Below, in pieces: positions 28,948 through 38,017 of a DNA stretch of 64,000 nucleotides; the stretch's first letter is position 1, and each line of letters begins with the position of its first letter. The position numbers and the translations under genes are program-made. The stretch is from Marinobacter salinisoli (GTDB lineage Bacteria > Pseudomonadota > Gammaproteobacteria > Pseudomonadales > Oleiphilaceae): the NCBI RefSeq assembly GCF_017301335.1, contig NZ_CP071247.1, positions 1,922,001-1,986,000 on the forward strand, written 5' to 3'. The notes beneath the pieces were generated by a model. That model was not told the DNA's origin. It was given only the letters and a program-made list of their open reading frames with translations, and made no database searches.

Positions 28948-29239
28948 GGGCGCGGGGCTTCCCTAAGTGTTGGAAAAAACTGTTTTTATTGTAGCGCCCT
29001 GTGGCTGCAATCATAAACCCACCGGTCATCCCTTACCTTACGCGCCATTAGTGAATCTGATAAGCTTCGCCGCCCTTGCTTACTATCCTGTAAGGTCAAA
29101 GCCCACCGGCATCCCGAAGCTCCCGTTGTTCCGGCGCGTAACCTATTGCCGCTTTCCCTGTCTTCGGATCTTCGTTGCGATTCTCCGGCCCGCTCGGCGA
29201 GCGAGTTTTGACCCGCTTTACCAAAAAACGGAACCCGAC

Positions 29240-30727
29240 ATGGTTAATACACTGAAAAACGAATGGTTATCCAACATTCGAGGCGACATTCTCTCCGGTA
29301 TCGTGGTGGCGCTGGCGCTGATTCCGGAGGCCATCGCCTTTTCCATCATCGCCGGCGTTGATCCCAAGGTCGGCCTGTACGCCTCATTCTGTATTGCGGT
29401 CATCATCGCCTTTGTGGGCGGTCGTCCGGGTATGATCTCGGCAGCCACCGCGGCCATGGCGGTCCTGATGGTGACGCTGGTGAAGGAACACGGGCTTGAG
29501 TACCTGCTGGCGGCCACCATTCTGACCGGTGTGATCCAGATTGTTGCCGGTTACCTGAAGCTGGGCAGCCTGATGCGGTTTGTCTCCCGATCAGTGGTGA
29601 CCGGGTTCGTGAACGCGCTGGCGATTCTGATTTTCATGGCCCAGTTGCCGGAGTTGACCAACGTAACCTGGCACGTCTACGCCATGACGGCGGCCGGCCT
29701 CGGCATCATCTACCTGTTCCCGCTGTTGCCCAAGGTGGGCAAGACCATTCCATCGCCACTGGTGTGTATCGTGGTACTCACGCTGGTCTCCGTACTGATG
29801 GGGCTGGATATCCGCACCGTTGGCGACATGGGGGCGCTGCCGGATACCCTGCCGATTTTCCTGTGGCCGGACGTGCCACTGAATATGGAAACCCTGATGA
29901 TCATCCTGCCGTACTCCATTCCGCTGGCCATTGTGGGCCTGCTGGAATCGATGATGACGGCCACCATCGTCGATGATCTGACGGATACCGAAAGTGACCG
30001 TAACCGCGAGTGCAAAGGTCAGGGCATCGCCAACATCGGTTCCGGCCTGATCGGCGGCATGGCCGGCTGTGCGATGATTGGCCAGTCGGTGATCAACGTG
30101 AAGTCCGGCGGTCGTACCCGCTTGTCGACGCTGATCGCCGGTGTGTTTCTGCTCATCATGGTACTGGTGCTGGACAGCGTGCTGGTTCAGATCCCCATGG
30201 CTGCGCTGGTGGCGGTGATGATCATGGTGTCCATCGGCACCTTCTCCTGGGACTCTATCCGCAACCTCAAGGAACATCCGGTTTCCACCAACGTGGTGAT
30301 GCTGGTGACCGTGATTGTCGTGGTGGCTACCCACAACCTGGCCTATGGTGTGCTGGCCGGCGTTCTGCTGGCGGCCCTGTTCTTTGCCAACAAGATCGGC
30401 CACTACATGGTGGTCCGTTCCGAGCTGGACGATCAGACCAACACCCGCACCTACAAGGTGATCGGCCAGGTGTTCTTCAGTTCGTCGGAAAAATTCCTTC
30501 AGTCCTTTGACTTCAAGGAAGCAGTCGATAAGGTGGTGATTGATCTGAGTCGTGCCCATTTCTGGGATATTACGGCGGTGGGGTCGCTGGACAAGGCCGT
30601 CATCAAGTTCCGTCGGGAAGGCGCGGATGTTGAGGTGAAAGGGCTGAACGAGGCCAGCGCCACCATCATCGATCGCTTTGGGGTCCACGACAAGCCGGAT
30701 GCCATTGATCAACTGATGGGGCACTGA
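29240..30727 (+). CDS. SulP family anion permease with STAS domain
   Basis: SulP/SLC26-type transporter of 495 residues: about 12-14 membrane segments (20-410) with [16 protein letters not shown] and the conserved [23 protein letters not shown] region, then a cytoplasmic STAS domain (about 420-490). The substrate may be sulfate or bicarbonate. No sulfur-assimilation genes are nearby, while similar proteins include Na+/HCO3- symporters of the BicA type. The ATG at 29240 has only a weak ribosome site. The preceding 290 bp holds no gene that I can support. A universal stress protein gene follows immediately. Confidence 0.9.
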   Translation: MVNTLKNEWLSNIRGDILSGIVVALALIPEAIAFSIIAGVDPKVGLYASFCIAVIIAFVGGRPGMISAATAAMAVLMVTLVKEHGLEYLLAATILTGVIQIVAGYLKLGSLMRFVSRSVVTGFVNALAILIFMAQLPELTNVTWHVYAMTAAGLGIIYLFPLLPKVGKTIPSPLVCIVVLTLVSVLMGLDIRTVGDMGALPDTLPIFLWPDVPLNMETLMIILPYSIPLAIVGLLESMMTATIVDDLTDTESDRNRECKGQGIANIGSGLIGGMAGCAMIGQSVINVKSGGRTRLSTLIAGVFLLIMVLVLDSVLVQIPMAALVAVMIMVSIGTFSWDSIRNLKEHPVSTNVVMLVTVIVVVATHNLAYGVLAGVLLAALFFANKIGHYMVVRSELDDQTNTRTYKVIGQVFFSSSEKFLQSFDFKEAVDKVVIDLSRAHFWDITAVGSLDKAVIKFRREGADVEVKGLNEASATIIDRFGVHDKPDAIDQLMGH

Positions 30728-30803
30728 TATGACCCACGCCAAGGAATCCGCGGAAGATCGCAGCCAGAATAATAATCAGAACGATCAGCAAGGTGAGGTG
30801 AAC

Positions 30804-31655
30804 ATGCAACGAGTTGTGGCCTGTATCGACGGTTCCCGCGCTGCGCCCGCCGTCTGTGACTATGCGTCCTGGGCGAGCCGGCACATGCAAGCGCCCCTGA
30901 CGCTACTGCACGTTTTGGATGAAGAACGCTACCCGGCAGAGCCGGATCTGGCCGGTAACATCGGCCTGGGCAGCCGGGAGCAGTTACTGGAAGAACTCGC
31001 CGAGCTCGATCGCAAGCGCGCCAAGCTGGCCCTTGAGCATGGCCATAACATGCTGGATGAGGCCGAGCGCCGGGTTCGGGAAGCGGGTGTTGAAGACGTG
31101 ACGCAGCGCCAGCGTCACGACGACCTGACCGCGTCGCTGCTGGCACTGGAAAGCCAGACCCGGCTGTTGGTGATGGGGCTGCATGGTGAGAGCAGCTCCG
31201 ACCGCGACGTTCACATCGGCAGCCAGCTGGAAACGGTGATCCGCAGTGTGCACCGGCCGATCTTGCTGGTGCCGGATGAATTCACCGCACCGAAGAGCGC
31301 CATGCTGGCGTTCGATGGCAGTGCAACGGCGTTCAAAGGCGTCGAGATCCTGGCCGATAGTCCAGTGGTGAAGGGAATGCCTCTGCATCTGGTGATGATC
31401 GGGGCTGATACCAATGATCGCTGGGAGCAACTGAAACAGGCCAAGAAAATGCTTGAGCCGCTCGGGTCCGAGATCACCATGGCCATCCGTGCCGGGGATG
31501 TCGAGCCGGCGCTGCACGAGTATCAGCGGGAGCACAATATCGATGTGCTGGTGATGGGGGCTTACGGGCACTCACGAATCCGTCAGTTCCTGGTCGGAAG
31601 CACGACCACCCAGATGCTCAGGACGGCAACGACGCCGTTGGTGATTCTGCGCTGA
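30804..31655 (+). CDS. Tandem-domain universal stress protein
   Basis: Cytoplasmic protein of 283 residues with two UspA-like domains (about 1-145 and 150-283). The C-terminal domain ends with MGAYGHSRIRQFLVGSTTTQML, the ATP-binding G-2X-G-9X-G(S/T) signature; the N-terminal copy has a looser form, MGLHGESSSDRDVHIGSQLE. The frame opens at 30729, but the ATG at 30804 has a strong AGGTGAGG site and begins at the domain edge, so it is preferred. It lies downstream of SulP as a probable operon, which suggests it regulates or responds with that transporter. Confidence 0.88.
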   Translation: MQRVVACIDGSRAAPAVCDYASWASRHMQAPLTLLHVLDEERYPAEPDLAGNIGLGSREQLLEELAELDRKRAKLALEHGHNMLDEAERRVREAGVEDVTQRQRHDDLTASLLALESQTRLLVMGLHGESSSDRDVHIGSQLETVIRSVHRPILLVPDEFTAPKSAMLAFDGSATAFKGVEILADSPVVKGMPLHLVMIGADTNDRWEQLKQAKKMLEPLGSEITMAIRAGDVEPALHEYQREHNIDVLVMGAYGHSRIRQFLVGSTTTQMLRTATTPLVILR

Positions 31656-31734
31656 CCCGGACTTCTGGTGGCGGGGGCAATCTACTCGTGGTTGCCCTCC
31701 TGCGTTGTCGCCGGAATCACCCCTTCTGGCGTCT

Positions 31735-32916
31735 TCAGGCTGCGTTCCCCGCGGCCACGCCAGACGCCCATGCCCACTGGAAATTATGTCCGCCCAAATG
31801 ACCGGTAACGTCCACCACTTCACCGATGAAGTACAGGTCGGGGCGGTCAATGGTGGCCATGGTTTTGGATGACAGCTGACGGGTGTCGACACCGCCGAGC
31901 GTCACTTCCGCCGTCCGGTAGCCTTCCGTGCCAGCTGGCTTGATAGTCCACTGCTCCAACGTACGCGCGATCTGTTCGAGGTCGCTGTTCTTGTGGCCCT
32001 GCAACGGGCCGCTCCAGCCTTGCAGCTCGTTGAAGGCCTGCGCGAATCGCTTGGGCAGGTGCTGGGCCAGGTAGTGCGCGAGGGTGCTTTGCGGCCTATC
32101 CCGACGCAGGGCCAGCAGATCTTCCATCACGCGCTGCGCTGGCAGGAGGTTGATGGCCAGTTCATCGCCTGGGTTCCAGAAACTGGAGATCTGCAACATG
32201 CTGGGGCCGCTTAGCCCCCGGTGGGTCACCAGCATGGGTTCGCGGAAATGCTGGTTGTTGCAGCTGGCTTCCACCGGACAGCTGACGCCGGACAACGGCG
32301 ATAACTGGTCCTTGAGTTCCGGCTGAAGGGTAAATGGCACCAAGCCCGCCCGTGTCGGCAGCACTTGCAGCCCGAATTGCTCGGCAATCTGATACCCGAA
32401 GCCGGTGGCGCCCATGGTGGGAATGGACAGCCCTCCGGTGGCGATGACCAGAGACCGACAGGTGAGTGGGCCAGAGCTGGTGGCCAGCCGGTAGCCCTCA
32501 TCGCTTTCGGTGACCGATGACACCGAGGTGCGCATCCGGATTTCGGCACCGGCCCATTCACACTCGGTGATCAGCAGGTTCAGGATGTCTTTGGCACTGT
32601 CTTCGCAGAACAACTGCCCCGGGGCCTTTTCCACATACTCCACGCCGTGCCGGTCAACCAGTTCCAGAAAGTGCTGGGGGGTGTAACGTCTGAGCGCCGA
32701 GATACAGAAATGCGGGTTATCAGACAGGAAGTTGGCCGGTGTGCTGTTCAGGTTGGTGAAGTTACACCGCCCGCCGCCGGACATCAGGATTTTCTTGCCC
32801 GGTTTGTTGGCGTGGTCGATGACCAGTACCCGGCGGCCGCGATAGCCCGCAGTGGCCGCGCACATCAAGCCGGCGGCGCCGGCACCAATAATTATTACGT
32901 CGAAGTCCGAGGCCAT
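31735..32916 (-). CDS. BaiN/YhiN (HI0933) family FAD-dependent oxidoreductase
   Basis: Flavoprotein of 393 residues. Seen: N-terminal FAD-binding IIIGAGAAGLMCA (about 7-20), the family motif KILMSGGGRCNFTN, and near the C-terminus FIGEVVDVTGHLGGHNFQWAWASG. Members of the HI0933 family are mostly uncharacterised; one clostridial member acts on bile-acid intermediates, but that does not predict the role here. It is preceded on the same strand by nothing close. A hairpin at 32981-33008 separates it from the alcohol dehydrogenase gene. Confidence 0.92.
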   Translation of the reverse strand: MASDFDVIIIGAGAAGLMCAATAGYRGRRVLVIDHANKPGKKILMSGGGRCNFTNLNSTPANFLSDNPHFCISALRRYTPQHFLELVDRHGVEYVEKAPGQLFCEDSAKDILNLLITECEWAGAEIRMRTSVSSVTESDEGYRLATSSGPLTCRSLVIATGGLSIPTMGATGFGYQIAEQFGLQVLPTRAGLVPFTLQPELKDQLSPLSGVSCPVEASCNNQHFREPMLVTHRGLSGPSMLQISSFWNPGDELAINLLPAQRVMEDLLALRRDRPQSTLAHYLAQHLPKRFAQAFNELQGWSGPLQGHKNSDLEQIARTLEQWTIKPAGTEGYRTAEVTLGGVDTRQLSSKTMATIDRPDLYFIGEVVDVTGHLGGHNFQWAWASGVAAGNAA

Positions 32917-32980
32917 GAATCATCGCAGCGGTTGGAATGGATCGCGCATTATACGTGGCTGCGAAGGTGAGAGAAATCGT

Positions 32981-33008
32981 GCCCGGCACCTATAAAACGG
33001 TACCGGGC
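32981..33008 (-). terminator. Hairpin after the alcohol dehydrogenase gene
   Basis: GCCCGG(C/T)ACC and GGTACCGGGC pair around TATAAAAC, just beyond the 3' end of the alcohol dehydrogenase gene. No uridine run follows on either strand, so it may be a weak terminator or only a structural boundary. Confidence 0.45.
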
Positions 33009-33018
33009 AGGTGGTTCG

Positions 33019-34074
33019 TCAGCTGTCCTTCAGTGATTTCATGTCGATGACAAAGCGGTATTTGACGTCACCTTTCTTCATCCGCTTGTACGCCTCGTTG
33101 ATGTTGTGAATGTCGAGCATCTCAACATCACAGCTGATGTCGTGTTCAGCGCAGAAATCGAGCACTTCCTGGGTTTCCGGCATACCGCCAATCAGCGAGC
33201 CGGCCAGTACGCGACGCTTGAACACCAGGGCTCCGGCCTCCAGCGCTGGCTCGATGGGCTCCAGCAGGCCCACGATGATGTGGGTGCCATCGAACTTGAG
33301 GCAATTGAGGTAAGGATTGAGGTCGTGCTGTACCGGAACGGTATCAAGCATGAAGTCGAAGGTTTCGGCGACCCCGGCCATCTGGTCCTCGTCGGAGGAA
33401 ATGACCACGTGGTCCGCACCTTGGTTTTTGGCTTCGGCTACCTTGCTTTCCGACCGTGTGAAGATGGTGACCTCTGCACCCAGGGCCTTGGCGAACTTGA
33501 CGCCCATGTGGCCGAGGCCGCCCATGCCGATGACACCGACTTTGTGGCCCGGCTTTACGCCATAGTGCCTCAGGGGCGAGTAAGTGGTGATGCCGGCACA
33601 GAGCAGGGGCGCTGCCTTTTTCGTGTCCAGCTTTTCCGGAATCCGAACCACAAAGCGCTCGCTGACAATGATACGTTCGGAGTAACCACCATAGGTGACG
33701 GAGTGATCATGGCGGTCTTCACCGTTGTAAGTGGCCGTCATGCCCCCCGAGCAATATTGCTCCAGCCCCGCTTCACAGGCCGAGCAGGTCCGGCAGGAAT
33801 CGACCATGCAACCCACACCAACCACATCGCCTTCTTTGTATGCCCGCACATCCGGCCCGACCGCGGTCACCCTACCCACAATTTCATGGCCGGGAACAAC
33901 GGGATAGACGGTTACTCCCCAATCGTTTTCGACGAAATGAATGTCGGTATGGCAGACCCCGCAGTAATCGATTTCAATGGCAACATCGTCTTTGCGCAAT
34001 GGCCTGCGCTCGATGTCATGAGGCCCCATTCCGGATGTGGCGGATTGTGCTGCGAATGCTTTTGTAGCTGTCAT
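33019..34074 (-). CDS. Zinc-dependent NAD(P) alcohol dehydrogenase, YahK/cinnamyl-alcohol type
   Basis: Medium-chain dehydrogenase of 351 residues. Seen: catalytic zinc ligands CGVCHTD and GHE, the structural zinc Cys set in CMVDSCRTCSACEAGLEQYC (four Cys) and the Rossmann motif GMGGLGHMGVKFAKALG. This layout fits NADPH-preferring aldehyde reductases of the YahK/CAD group. The ATG 34074 is chosen because AGGAGGA lies 5 nt upstream; the extension to 34101 lacks support. Its natural aldehyde is unknown. It lies downstream of phzF on the same strand, about 100 bp away. Confidence 0.93.
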   Translation of the reverse strand: MTATKAFAAQSATSGMGPHDIERRPLRKDDVAIEIDYCGVCHTDIHFVENDWGVTVYPVVPGHEIVGRVTAVGPDVRAYKEGDVVGVGCMVDSCRTCSACEAGLEQYCSGGMTATYNGEDRHDHSVTYGGYSERIIVSERFVVRIPEKLDTKKAAPLLCAGITTYSPLRHYGVKPGHKVGVIGMGGLGHMGVKFAKALGAEVTIFTRSESKVAEAKNQGADHVVISSDEDQMAGVAETFDFMLDTVPVQHDLNPYLNCLKFDGTHIIVGLLEPIEPALEAGALVFKRRVLAGSLIGGMPETQEVLDFCAEHDISCDVEMLDIHNINEAYKRMKKGDVKYRFVIDMKSLKDS

Positions 34075-34179
34075 GGGATTCCTCCTGAAGTTCAGATCCA
34101 ATCAGACCCATACGCACGTTCATGTTGCAGCTATCACTTCAGCGAGTTGCCATTTCGTAATCTTGCCGAACGAGGGTGG

Positions 34180-34986
34180 TCACAGGTGAACAGTGCCTTC
34201 CATGTAAAAGGCGGCCTGACCCGCAATGCCGACCCGGTCGCCCCGTAGCTCGCACTTCAAGACGCCGCCCCGATCGGACAGCTGATGCGCCAGCAGTGTG
34301 CTGCGCCCCAGCTTGTTCGCCCAGTAGGGCGTGAGCACGCTGTGAATCGAGCCGGTGACCGGGTCTTCGTCGATGCCCACGGCCGGCACGAAATAACGGG
34401 AAACGAAGTCGGCGCTCTGGCCCGGCGCACTGATGATCACGCCCTGGTTGCCCAGCTGCTTTAGTAACCGCAAATCCGGGTTGGCGTTGCGTACGGTGGT
34501 CTCGTCCTCAACCAGAACCAGGTAGTTGGTGTCGTTGGGCACAAAGAGCACCGTATCCCCCGCTTCGGGCATGGCGTCGCGCAGCAGGGCAGGCGTCGGG
34601 CGCTCCTCAAAGGCCAGATTCGGGAAGTCCAGTTCCAGCCAGCCATCGTCCTGCTGGCTTACACCCAGGGGGCCGCTCTTGGAGCGGAAGCTGACCTGCG
34701 CACGGGGGAATCCCAGTTTGTTGAACAGCACCCAGGCCGTGGCCAGTGTGGCATGGCCGCACAGCGGCACTTCGGCTCCGGGCGTAAACCAGCGGATATG
34801 GAAATCCTGTTCCGCACCCTCGGGCTCCGGAACGATAAAGGCGGTTTCCGCCAGATTGTTTTCTTTCGCCAGTTGCTGCATGACGTCGTCCGGCAGCCAC
34901 TTGGTGAGCGGCATCACGGCTGCCGGGTTGCCACCGAAGACTTTGCTAGTGAATGCATCGACTTGGTAGATCGGGTAGGTGCTCAT
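34180..34986 (-). CDS. PhzF-family isomerase/epimerase-like protein
   Basis: Protein of 268 residues with the diaminopimelate-epimerase-like fold. Seen: YQVDAFTSKVFGGNPAAV at the start, the acid candidate Glu in NNLAETAF (about 47), LCGHATLATAWVLF and GIDEDPVTGSIHS near the C-terminus. The family includes PhzF of phenazine synthesis, but no other phz genes are here, so a phenazine role is unlikely. Its ATG overlaps the stop of the small upstream gene as ATGA, so the two are coupled. A MocR regulator is divergent from the pair. Confidence 0.92.
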   Translation of the reverse strand: MSTYPIYQVDAFTSKVFGGNPAAVMPLTKWLPDDVMQQLAKENNLAETAFIVPEPEGAEQDFHIRWFTPGAEVPLCGHATLATAWVLFNKLGFPRAQVSFRSKSGPLGVSQQDDGWLELDFPNLAFEERPTPALLRDAMPEAGDTVLFVPNDTNYLVLVEDETTVRNANPDLRLLKQLGNQGVIISAPGQSADFVSRYFVPAVGIDEDPVTGSIHSVLTPYWANKLGRSTLLAHQLSDRGGVLKCELRGDRVGIAGQAAFYMEGTVHL

Positions 34987-35300
34987 GCTTCTTTCCTCAT
35001 GATTCCGTGTTGTTGGTTTGCCTGTCTGCTCGATTCGGCGAGCCTGCGTTGGGCAAAAACGGCGAGTTCCTCAGTACTGTAGAGATGGTATTCCGGCAGT
35101 GCACCATTGCAGCGCAAAATCCAGTGGTGAGGCTCCGCCAGAAGTACCTCGAAACCGAGCTCATGCAAAAGTTTGAGGCTCCTGGTAATTGCGGCCCAGC
35201 TTCCCTGTGTTTCCGCATTCGCCTGGGACAGGCCAAGAACGTCTTTGCGGGATACGTGCCTGTCCCGAGGACGGTTTGCGGGGATGTCATGGGTGTTCAT
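34983..35300 (-). CDS. Small protein of unknown function coupled to phzF-like gene
   Basis: Not recognised. 105 residues, soluble, no Cys cluster and no signal peptide. The middle (about 35-90, LKLLHELGFEVLLAEPHHWILR and STEELAVFAQRRLAES) looks like an alpha/beta domain, and the N-terminal 30 residues look flexible. The ATG has AAGGA at a good distance, and the stop overlaps the phzF-like start. It is the first gene of the unit facing the MocR regulator, so both genes are probably under that regulator's control. Confidence 0.75.
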   Translation of the reverse strand: MNTHDIPANRPRDRHVSRKDVLGLSQANAETQGSWAAITRSLKLLHELGFEVLLAEPHHWILRCNGALPEYHLYSTEELAVFAQRRLAESSRQANQQHGIMRKEA

Positions 35301-35388
35301 GATCGGGATTCCTTCTCCGGTTATCGTGACACCATTGTCGCGCTGCCGGGTATATCGATACAGATTCAGTTACTATTAGATTGAACCG

Positions 35389-35446
35389 GTACAGTTTTAA
35401 AGTTTTGCCAACTGTACTGCATCGATCGCCCGGTAACTGTGCTGCA
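35389..35446. promoter_or_regulatory. MocR-type operator repeats
   Basis: GTACAGTT (35389-35396) and AACTGTAC (35410-35417) form perfect inverted arms. AACTGTACTGCA (35410-35421) recurs as AACTGTGCTGCA (35435-35446), a direct repeat 25 bp downstream. Direct plus inverted repeats between a MocR gene and its divergent target are the usual operator layout of PdxR/GabR-type regulators. Confidence 0.75.
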
Positions 35447-35478
35447 GCCATGCGCCGGGCTTATGGCAGGATGGCGCT

Positions 35479-36891
35479 ATGGGAATGTTATACAACCACC
35501 TGGCAGACCAGCTTCAGACGCTGATTCACGAGGGCGTTTACCGGGAAGGCGAGCGGCTGCCCGGCGTTCGCGTTCTGAGCCGGCAATTCGGTGTCAGTGT
35601 GTCCACAATTCTGCAGGCTCACCAGACCCTGGAAGGCCGGGGTTATCTGGAGGCGCGCGAACGCAGTGGCTACTTTGTGCGTTTGCCAAGGCTGGACACG
35701 CCAGAGCCGAAGATGGAGCTGACTCGCGCCGAGCCGATGCCCGCCACCGCCCGGGAAATGGCCCTGGAGCTTTGCTCCGACGAGCGAACCCGTTCGGTTC
35801 CCCTGGCCGCGGCCATACCCCATCCCGATTTTCTGCCCGTCAGGCAGATACAGCAGGCGACCTTGTGGGCGGCCCGCCACGGAACCGAGGTTCTGGACTA
35901 TGCCTTTCCGGGCAAGGCCGAATTCCGGCGCCAGATTGCCCAACGGATGAACGGACTGGGCTGCCTGTGCACCGCCGACGATGTACTGACCACCAACGGG
36001 GCGCAGGAAGCGATGATTCTTGGCCTGCGCTCGGTGACCTCGCCGGGGGATATCGTGGCGATCGAGTCGCCGTGCTTCCCGGGTATTCTCCAGGCACTGG
36101 AAGTGGTGGGGTTGCAGGTGATCGAGATTCCCTCCCACCCCACTGACGGCCTCAGTCTCGAGGGTCTGCAACTGGCTCTGGAGCAGTGGCCGGTTAAGGC
36201 CTGTTTGGTGGTTACCAATCACAGCAACCCCCTGGGAGCAAAACTGAGCGACGAGCGCAAGCAGGCGCTGGTGACCATGCTCAATGCGGCGGGCGTGCCG
36301 TTGATCGATGACGATATCTATGGCGACCTCTATTTCGGTGATCATCGGCCCAGGCCCGCCAAGGCCTTCGATCGCTCCGGCAACGTGATCTACTGCAGCT
36401 CGTTCTCCAAGACCATCTCGCCAGGGTTGCGCCTGGGCTGGATGCTGCCCGGGCGCTACTTTCCGCAGGCGAAACAACAGAAATACTTCAGCAATCTGGC
36501 GACCGCGAGCCTGCCGCAGCTGGCCGTCTCCCGCTTTCTGGAGCAGGGTGGCTACGAGCGTTATTTGCGGGTTGCCCGACAACAATACCGGGATGCGGTG
36601 GAGCGCATGCGTGTGGCCGTGGGCCACGCTTTCCCCGAGGGAACGGCGGTCAGCCGGCCGCAGGGGGGCTTTGTGCTCTGGGTGCAGTTGCCGGTGAATG
36701 TGTCCGGCACCCAGCTTTACCGGAAGGCGCTGGAAGAAGGCATCAATATCGCACCCGGAAGGATGTTCTCCATCAGCGACAAGTATGAAAACTACCTGCG
36801 ATTGAACGCCGCCAATCCCTGGACCGAGCGAGTCGAGTTTGCCATCCGGCGCCTGGGAACCCTGGCCAGCGAGATGTTGAAGGGCTCTTAG
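35479..36891 (+). CDS. MocR/GntR-type regulator with aminotransferase-like domain
   Basis: Transcription factor of 470 residues. A winged-helix GntR domain (about 8-72, LYNHLADQLQTLIHEG to GYFVRLP) is fused to a class I aminotransferase fold (about 100-465). The PLP-binding lysine is expected at 311 (SSFSKTISPGLRLGW); LIDDDIYGDLYFG carries the Asp/Tyr cofactor contacts. Such proteins use PLP or a PLP adduct as effector. The ATG follows AGGATG. The operator repeats at 35389-35446 lie between it and the small gene-phzF pair, its probable target besides itself. Confidence 0.93.
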   Translation: MGMLYNHLADQLQTLIHEGVYREGERLPGVRVLSRQFGVSVSTILQAHQTLEGRGYLEARERSGYFVRLPRLDTPEPKMELTRAEPMPATAREMALELCSDERTRSVPLAAAIPHPDFLPVRQIQQATLWAARHGTEVLDYAFPGKAEFRRQIAQRMNGLGCLCTADDVLTTNGAQEAMILGLRSVTSPGDIVAIESPCFPGILQALEVVGLQVIEIPSHPTDGLSLEGLQLALEQWPVKACLVVTNHSNPLGAKLSDERKQALVTMLNAAGVPLIDDDIYGDLYFGDHRPRPAKAFDRSGNVIYCSSFSKTISPGLRLGWMLPGRYFPQAKQQKYFSNLATASLPQLAVSRFLEQGGYERYLRVARQQYRDAVERMRVAVGHAFPEGTAVSRPQGGFVLWVQLPVNVSGTQLYRKALEEGINIAPGRMFSISDKYENYLRLNAANPWTERVEFAIRRLGTLASEMLKGS

Positions 36892-36938
36892 GCCAAGTTG
36901 CGCGCTGCTCGGGGTGCTGGGGCCAACCCCCTGTCAAT

Positions 36939-36966
36939 TTGGGCCGTTAACTGGTTAACTTATGTA
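36939..36966 (+). promoter_or_regulatory. Candidate promoter with internal double GTTAAC
   Basis: TTGGGC (36939-36944) and TATGTA (36961-36966) are spaced by 16 bp. The spacer is almost filled by GTTAAC-TG-GTTAAC (36946-36959), two palindromic hexamers in tandem, as expected for a repressor site between -35 and -10. The PF10118 gene starts 80 bp downstream. Confidence 0.4.
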
Positions 36967-37046
36967 CAGTCTGTTGGTGGCTACTCTACCGTTAGCACTG
37001 ACACATGGACCTCTGTGAATAACCAGAACAAAGGCAGGAGGCAGTG

Positions 37047-37880
37047 ATGACCATCAGCCACACCCCCGAGGATGTGTCTGTCCAACCCCGGCATATGCAT
37101 TTCGATGTGTCCGAGGATCTGAAAACCTGGTGGCACGGCAACGATGCGTTCCGCACCGCGTTCTTCAATGCCCTTTCATTGCAGTTCCCTGACGGTGAGC
37201 AACAGTTCATCAATGCGGTGCGTCATTATCGCGACCAGATTGACGACCCGAAGCTGAAAGAGGAAATCCGCGGATTTATCGGGCAAGAAGGCTTGCACAG
37301 CCGGGAACATCGCCACTACAACGAGGCCCTGAAAGCCCGTGGCTACGAGATTGACACTCTGGATGCCCGATTCCAAAAGCACATGCAGTGGGTAGGTTCA
37401 CTGCCCAGAGATCGTCAGTTAGCTGGCACCTGCGCGGCTGAGCATTACACGGCGGTGCTGGCCAATGCCATCCTCCGGCATCCTGAGTGGATGGCCGGTG
37501 CCTCGCCACAGATGCAGCTGCTCTGGCGCTGGCATGCGATTGAGGAAACTGAGCACAAATCCGTGGCCTTTGACGTCTACCGGCACTGCGTAGGAAATGA
37601 GCGGCTGCGGCGAATTGTGTTCGTGTTTGTCACCTACAACTTCTTCAAATACACCTTGATTAACACCTGTAGCCTGCTGAAGACCGACGGCAAATTGTGG
37701 AGCCTTCGGACCTGGCTGGGCGGCCTTAATTTCCTCTGGGGCCGGCCCGGAGTTCTTCGCCGGTGCCTGCCGGATTTTCTGGCTTATTTCCGCAAGGGCT
37801 TCCATCCCTGGCAGCAGGACAACCGCGATTTGCTGAGCCAAAATCTGGCAGAGCTTGATGGGGGAGTGTCGTCGGCCTGA
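37047..37880 (+). CDS. PF10118 family predicted metal-dependent hydrolase
   Basis: Protein of 277 residues in the family called predicted metal-dependent hydrolase. Seen: several His/Glu pairs suited to a di-metal site: GQEGLHSREHRHYNE (about 81-95), CAAEHYTAVL and WHAIEETEHKSVAFD (about 168-182). These spacings resemble ferritin-like or heme-oxygenase-like di-iron proteins more than classical hydrolases; that is my inference. The ATG at 37047 sits 5 nt after AGGAGG; a GTG three bases earlier is less likely. No catalytic activity is established for the family as far as I know. Confidence 0.85.
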   Translation: MTISHTPEDVSVQPRHMHFDVSEDLKTWWHGNDAFRTAFFNALSLQFPDGEQQFINAVRHYRDQIDDPKLKEEIRGFIGQEGLHSREHRHYNEALKARGYEIDTLDARFQKHMQWVGSLPRDRQLAGTCAAEHYTAVLANAILRHPEWMAGASPQMQLLWRWHAIEETEHKSVAFDVYRHCVGNERLRRIVFVFVTYNFFKYTLINTCSLLKTDGKLWSLRTWLGGLNFLWGRPGVLRRCLPDFLAYFRKGFHPWQQDNRDLLSQNLAELDGGVSSA

Positions 37881-38017
37881 TGACTGGTTAAATATGCACC
37901 AGTCAGCAGTTTTGGGTTTGAAGTGTTGCCAAAAATTACATGTTTGGCTATCACATATCACTGAAAATAATGACAACAGTGCGACCGTCCAGGGAACGCC
38001 GACGTTCGGAGGCAGTT

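Noticed and set aside
34180..34986. Phenazine biosynthesis from the PhzF similarity
   Set aside because: No other phz genes are present, and PhzF-fold proteins are common outside phenazine pathways.
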